A stretch of 10,935 nt of DNA from Euryarchaeota archaeon UBA229 (GTDB lineage: Archaea; Thermoplasmatota; Poseidoniia; Poseidoniales; Poseidoniaceae): contig DAUW01000030.1 in NCBI GenBank assembly GCA_002505355.1, forward strand, positions 2,581 through 13,515, in the 5' to 3' direction. A program made the position numbers and the translations under genes. Numbering within the stretch: the stretch's first letter is position 1; each line of letters starts with the position of its first letter. Below, one piece after another: positions 7,260 through 10,935 of this stretch. Below the pieces are notes generated by a model. That model was not told the DNA's origin. It did no database searches and worked only from the letters and a program-made list of their open reading frames with translations.

Positions 7260-8170
7260 TGATGCGGCAGAAAATGGCTGACATGGTTCACCGCATTCAA
7301 GACGAAATTTGTGATGCGCTTCGAGCAATCGATGGTGTTGATTTCCGTCAAGATGAGTGGACTCGTCCTGAAGGCGGCGGTGGCAGGAGTCGAGTTTTTT
7401 CTGGTGGAAAGGTATTCGAAAAGGCAGGTGTGAATGTTAGCGTTGTTCACGGAACTCTAAGCCCTCAGGCCGCTAAAAGCATGGGCGGTGGGCACGAATT
7501 AATGGGCGCCGACTTGGATTTCTTTGCCACCGGAGTTAGTCTAGTTCTCCACCCTCACAATCCGATGGCGCCGACAGTTCACGCCAATTACCGTTATTTC
7601 GAGCGAGGCGAGGGAAAGAAACCCGGCAGTTGGTGGTTTGGTGGCGGCGCAGACCTTACCCCTAGTTACCTGTTTGAGGAAGACGCAATACATTTTCACC
7701 AAGTCCACAAGGATGCATGTGATCGTCATCAGGTGGCCGATTATGGCAGATTTAAGCAATGGTGTGATGACTATTTTTTTATCAAGCATCGCGGTGAAAG
7801 AAGAGGCTTAGGTGGAATATTTTTCGATGACATAAATGATGCGAGTAGGGAAGACTGCTTTGCGTTTGTAACTGAATGTGCAGAGTCTTTTTTGTCATCT
7901 TACCTGCCAATTTTACATCGTAGAATGGACATGGAATATACTCCCGAGCACAAAGAATGGCAACAAATCCGGCGAGGAAGATATGTTGAATTCAATCTGG
8001 TCTATGACCGCGGAACGACCTTTGGACTAACAACCAATGGTAGGATAGAAAGTATCCTTATGTCATTACCCTTAACTGCAAGGTGGGAATACTGTCATGA
8101 AGTGGATGAAAACAGTGATGAGGGCAAATTGTTAGCAGTCTTACGTCAACCGAAAGACTGGCTAGCCTAA
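7259..8170 (+). CDS. hemF: Oxygen-dependent coproporphyrinogen III oxidase
   Basis: Converts coproporphyrinogen III to protoporphyrinogen IX by oxidative decarboxylation of two propionates, consuming O2. The 303-residue length is close to that of E. coli HemF. Family stretches include WTRPEGGGGRSRVF (34-47), the signature SLVLHPHNPMAPTVHANYR (94-112), WWFGGGADLTP (125-135), RGLGGIFFDD (182-191), and RRGRYVEFNLVYDRGTTFGL (238-257) with the conserved Asp250-Arg251 pair. The four conserved histidines His98, His108, His147 and His177 are all present. It is unrelated to the radical-SAM enzyme HemN used without oxygen, so this host must meet oxygen. The ATG overlaps the hemE stop (TAATG); a second ATG follows at once, so the start is uncertain by one codon. 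hemY begins 17 bases later. Confidence 0.97.
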   Translation: MMRQKMADMVHRIQDEICDALRAIDGVDFRQDEWTRPEGGGGRSRVFSGGKVFEKAGVNVSVVHGTLSPQAAKSMGGGHELMGADLDFFATGVSLVLHPHNPMAPTVHANYRYFERGEGKKPGSWWFGGGADLTPSYLFEEDAIHFHQVHKDACDRHQVADYGRFKQWCDDYFFIKHRGERRGLGGIFFDDINDASREDCFAFVTECAESFLSSYLPILHRRMDMEYTPEHKEWQQIRRGRYVEFNLVYDRGTTFGLTTNGRIESILMSLPLTARWEYCHEVDENSDEGKLLAVLRQPKDWLA

Positions 8171-8187
8171 CGAATTGGGATGTTCAT

Positions 8188-9444
8188 ATGACTTCACTAG
8201 AAGACTGGATAAAGTACGGTGATGAATTACGCCGGCCCTTGCTCGTCAATCCCAAATTAGGGGAATGCGATAGCGTAGTTATTGTTGGTGGAGGCTTATC
8301 TGGCATGTGTTGCGCGTATCGCATCGCAACTAAACGACCAAATCTCAAGGTGACTATAATTGAACGTTCAAGTCAGCTTGGTGGAGTTATTGCAACATGG
8401 CAGGATGGTGAATGGATTTGTGATTTAGCGGTCAATGCTGCTAGACCTCATCCGGCATTTTGGCGATTAGTGGACGATTTATCCTTGTCTGATAGGTTCA
8501 CAACATCTAGTCAAAAAGCAAAATCTCGGTGGATTCTATCCGCAGGTAGGACTCACAAATTATCTTGGCGGACATTGTTTAAACTAGGTCCTTTAAAACT
8601 GCGAAAGTCACTCAAACAAGCTCGACAAGGAGGGGTCTCTGTTGCTCAATTAATCCCTAATCAGCCGATTGCTGATGCACTGTGTTTAGGTATTGTAAAT
8701 GACACCGCGGACAATGTAGATGCTGATTTCCTCATGCCTTCATTGACTAAGTTCGGCAATGAGCCGCCGGTAAAAAAATCGAAGTTACGGAAGCTTATTG
8801 GACAAACATATCCAATTTTTACCCCCCGTCGTGGTAGCATTGCTTCAATTGAAGGCGGAATGCAAGTAATAATCGACGTCTTAGTTGAGAAATTATCCTT
8901 GTTGGACAATGTGACAATCGAATATAATCAGCCCGCTAAGTCACCAGAATCAGTAGCACAACAGTATGCAGTCCCAATAGAATCTGTTGTCTGGGCGGCG
9001 CCGGGTTTGCAAGAGAGTTATGCAGAATCACAATTGTCAATCTTTGCTGTAGGTTACAAAAACGAAACAGTTTCTCAAGTAAAAATCGGTTACGGAACCT
9101 TGATTCCTGACAACAATATTCCAATTAGCGGGATATTGAATGAGAGCGATATTCATCAATCAAAGCGTAGTCCAACAGGACACCGTCTATTTCGTCTTAT
9201 GGTGCCCCATAGTCGCTGGGATGGAGATGATCAATCGGTACTTGAGTGTGCAGAATCATTACTAGGCAAAAAGCCGGTATTATTTGCTAAAATTGGTGAG
9301 AGGAGCATCCCGCGATATCCTCCGGGGTATATGTCTAGGTTAAGCCAAATTGAGCACGACTGCAGTTATGTTGGATGGTCCGTGAGCGGTGTATCAATTA
9401 CGCACGTTGTCGCTGAAGCGGAGCGAATTGCTGAACTATTCTAG
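8188..9444 (+). CDS. hemY: Protoporphyrinogen oxidase, FAD-dependent HemY type
   Basis: Predicted flavoenzyme oxidising protoporphyrinogen IX to protoporphyrin IX. An N-terminal FAD-binding Rossmann motif VVIVGGGLSGMCCAYRIA (30-47) leads to Glu59 of TIIERSSQLGGVIAT. TPRRGSIASIEGGMQVIIDVL (212-232) corresponds to the family's substrate-domain GG-M/LQ segment. The C-terminus has IPRYPPGYMSRL (374-385) and GWSVSGVSITHVVAEAERIAELF (396-418), matching the usual second FAD-contact region. At 418 residues it is shorter than typical HemY (about 450-480), and many positions are diverged. From sequence alone it could be another amine-oxidase-family flavoprotein; its place between hemF and hemH makes protoporphyrinogen oxidase by far the best call. 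No clear signal peptide or membrane segment is seen, though family members are often membrane-associated. The SD is weak (GGGATG at 8177-8182). Its stop shares a CTAG with the opposing hemH. Confidence 0.87.
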   Translation: MTSLEDWIKYGDELRRPLLVNPKLGECDSVVIVGGGLSGMCCAYRIATKRPNLKVTIIERSSQLGGVIATWQDGEWICDLAVNAARPHPAFWRLVDDLSLSDRFTTSSQKAKSRWILSAGRTHKLSWRTLFKLGPLKLRKSLKQARQGGVSVAQLIPNQPIADALCLGIVNDTADNVDADFLMPSLTKFGNEPPVKKSKLRKLIGQTYPIFTPRRGSIASIEGGMQVIIDVLVEKLSLLDNVTIEYNQPAKSPESVAQQYAVPIESVVWAAPGLQESYAESQLSIFAVGYKNETVSQVKIGYGTLIPDNNIPISGILNESDIHQSKRSPTGHRLFRLMVPHSRWDGDDQSVLECAESLLGKKPVLFAKIGERSIPRYPPGYMSRLSQIEHDCSYVGWSVSGVSITHVVAEAERIAELF

Positions 9445-10472
9445 GCGGCAACAGGGTTGCTGAATTTTTTCGTAATCAGCTTACTAAGCCCTTCAACCCA
9501 GTCTTGATTATCATTTAGGCACTTAATTACAATTAATTCTTCACCGCCTAATTCGATGAAGTGTTCTCTAATGCCGATGTCTAATTCTTCTAGTGTCTCT
9601 AGTCCATCAGCAAGGAAGGCTGGAGCAACGATAGCGAGTTTCTTGACACCCCGCTTGACTAATTCCTCGACTTTATCCATAGTTGAGGGTTCTAACCACT
9701 TTACTGGACCGATCCTACTTTGGAAACTAATCGACCATTGGTCTTCGTTAAGACCCAATAAACCAACTACTGTTTGGGTAGTATTCATGCAGTGATGACC
9801 GTAACACAGTGAATTTGCTTCAGACTTAATTGAGCAACAGTCGCTGACTTTCTGACAATGGTTCTTGCTCTTATCGATTCGCTTGACGTGAGATACGGGT
9901 AATCCGTGATAAGAGAATAGTAAGTGGGCATCTTTGTCCAGTTGGGATTGTATCGAGTTTGTCAGTGGGATTACATATTCTTCATCGGTATCAAAATGCC
10001 CCATCTCGATTATCTTCGGACTCCAATTGATCGATTTCAGTTGTTTGTAAGCATGTTTTAGGGCAGATTCTGTAGTTGCTTGGGCATAGTGTGGAAACAT
10101 CGGTAGCAATAGTAGTTCATCGACGCCCTTGTCCCGCAACCTCATCAAACCAGATTCAATAGATGGATTGCCATAGCGCATTGCGAAGTCGAATTCGACA
10201 TCTTCAACCATTTCATTGAGTGACTTGGTGATTCGGTCGGAATATACTCTAAGCGGTGAGCCCTCATCCATCCATATCTTTCGGTATAGAGGAGCGATTT
10301 TTTTCGGCCTGACTCTGAGAATGATTCCCCTAACAAGTAACTGTCTAATTATGTAAGGTGCGTCGATAACATCAGGATCTAGGAGAAACTCGCGTAGATA
10401 GTTACGCACAGATTTTACTGTTGGTTCATCAGGTGTACCAACGTTGATCAGCAAAACACCTTTCTTTGACAT
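9441..10472 (-). CDS. hemH: Ferrochelatase
   Basis: Inserts ferrous iron into protoporphyrin IX, the last step to protoheme. The 343-residue protein opens with GVLLINVGTPDEPTVKSVRNYLREFLLDP and has SYHGLP with catalytic His189, FQSRIGPVKWLEPST (250-264), and AFLADGLETLEEL (285-297) with the conserved Glu292, followed by CLNDNQDWVEGL near the end. Between the His motif and the QSR motif is a cysteine-rich stretch with Cys206, Cys212, Cys213, Cys223 and Cys228 (NHCQKVSDCC and NSLCYGHHCMNTTQ). This resembles the internal cluster-binding region described for a class of [2Fe-2S] ferrochelatases; cluster binding here is inference. The ATG is fixed by an upstream in-frame stop at 10487-10485. No SD precedes it. 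The gene lies opposite the hem run, tail to tail with hemY, and downstream of a rhodanese gene. Confidence 0.96.
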   Translation of the reverse strand: MSKKGVLLINVGTPDEPTVKSVRNYLREFLLDPDVIDAPYIIRQLLVRGIILRVRPKKIAPLYRKIWMDEGSPLRVYSDRITKSLNEMVEDVEFDFAMRYGNPSIESGLMRLRDKGVDELLLLPMFPHYAQATTESALKHAYKQLKSINWSPKIIEMGHFDTDEEYVIPLTNSIQSQLDKDAHLLFSYHGLPVSHVKRIDKSKNHCQKVSDCCSIKSEANSLCYGHHCMNTTQTVVGLLGLNEDQWSISFQSRIGPVKWLEPSTMDKVEELVKRGVKKLAIVAPAFLADGLETLEELDIGIREHFIELGGEELIVIKCLNDNQDWVEGLSKLITKKFSNPVAA

Positions 10473-10495
10473 GGTTAATTTGTCTTAACTGGCTT

Positions 10496-10503
10496 TCTTA
10501 ATG
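10496..10503 (-). promoter_or_regulatory. Weak candidate TATA box for a leaderless hemH transcript
   Basis: CATTAAGA on the minus strand lies about 24-31 bases before the hemH ATG, the distance expected if transcription starts at or near the start codon. The absence of an SD fits a leaderless message. The match to box A is poor, so hemH may instead be co-transcribed with the rhodanese gene across the 55-base gap. Confidence 0.22.
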
Positions 10504-10527
10504 ATTTGTCTTCGACCGCTCATTTCT

Positions 10528-10905
10528 CTAGTCCATTGATGTGTTTAGTCCAGCGGCTAAGATTCCTCGCCAACCGCCCCACAATGACATGACATCAGTG
10601 TAACCCATGTCTTGCAGAGATTTAGCTGCAATAGCACTTCTAAAGCCGCCACCACAATAGAGGATTATTTTCTGCGAATGATCAAATCCTGATTTCTCGA
10701 TATCGCGCTCAATAACGCCTTTGCCGATATGGATGGCATCAGTTAAATGACCAGCCTCAAATTCGTGATTTTCTCGAACATCGATTACCACTGCGCCAGC
10801 CTCAATTAGCTCAGGTAACTCTTCTGCACTACACTCACCAATCTCACTGCGCGCGGCTTCTACGATGGCTAGGAAACGAGGGCTATGCTGTTTCGCCATG
10901 GACAT
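10528..10905 (-). CDS. Single-domain rhodanese-like sulfurtransferase
   Basis: A 125-residue protein with one rhodanese domain. IDVRENHEFEAGHLTDAIHI (41-60) is the conserved first half, and the active-site loop starts at the persulfide-forming Cys84 in ILYCGGGFRSAIAAKSLQDMGY; SLWGGWRG (107-114) is the usual C-terminal GGW motif. The N-terminal segment HSPRFLAIVEAARSEIGE is typical of a widespread subfamily of small stand-alone rhodaneses. Its sulfur donor and acceptor are unknown. The ATG at 10905 and another at 10899 are both possible; neither has an SD, and the frame is open to the window edge, so a start outside the window cannot be ruled out. It lies 55 bases upstream of hemH on the same strand. 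A role in sulfur supply for a HemH cluster is speculation. Confidence 0.85.
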   Translation of the reverse strand: MSMAKQHSPRFLAIVEAARSEIGECSAEELPELIEAGAVVIDVRENHEFEAGHLTDAIHIGKGVIERDIEKSGFDHSQKIILYCGGGFRSAIAAKSLQDMGYTDVMSLWGGWRGILAAGLNTSMD

Positions 10906-10935
10906 GCTAGTGTGGACAGGCTCATGAGGGTAATG

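Noticed and set aside
10485..10523. Twelve-codon frame between rhodanese and hemH
   Set aside because: It has no SD and no conservation evidence. Its stop only serves to fix the hemH start.

Overview
The window reads as archaeal chromosomal DNA. A ribosomal protein L15e gene, a family found in archaea and eukaryotes but not bacteria, runs leftward off the left edge. Six genes have Shine-Dalgarno (SD) sites matching the archaeal 16S rRNA 3' end (GGAGGTGA type). GTG and TTG starts are common, and base composition is moderate to AT-rich. The lineage cannot be fixed from sequence reading alone. An aerobic, marine-type member of the Thermoplasmatota (Poseidoniales / Marine Group II-like) is my best guess; an aerobic Asgard archaeon is an alternative.

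Layout. 1-600 (minus): rpl15e, missing only its last codons. 601-874: divergent intergenic region holding both sets of start signals. 875-9444 (plus): a tightly packed run hemA, hemC-hemD fusion, hemB, hemL, hemE, hemF, hemY, with gaps from overlap to 17 bases except for about 210 bases after hemA. 9441-10472 (minus): hemH, converging on hemY so that both stop codons share one CTAG. 10528-10905 (minus): a single-domain rhodanese upstream of hemH on the same strand.

Together these genes encode every step from glutamyl-tRNA to protoheme. HemA and HemL make 5-aminolevulinate, HemB makes porphobilinogen, and the HemC-HemD fusion makes uroporphyrinogen III. HemE decarboxylates this to coproporphyrinogen III, HemF oxidises it with O2 to protoporphyrinogen IX, HemY gives protoporphyrin IX, and HemH inserts iron. 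This is the classical protoporphyrin-dependent, oxygen-using route. Most heme-making archaea use the siroheme-dependent (Ahb) route instead, so this locus is the main point of interest.

Other notable points: the hemA frame stays open for 70 codons after its TAA stop and closes exactly on the hemC start, which looks like a displaced or interrupted HemA C-terminus. A nearly constant SD-to-start spacing settles several starts. HemH carries a cysteine-rich insert resembling internal [2Fe-2S] ferrochelatases. I saw no mobile elements, CRISPR arrays, tRNAs or rRNAs.
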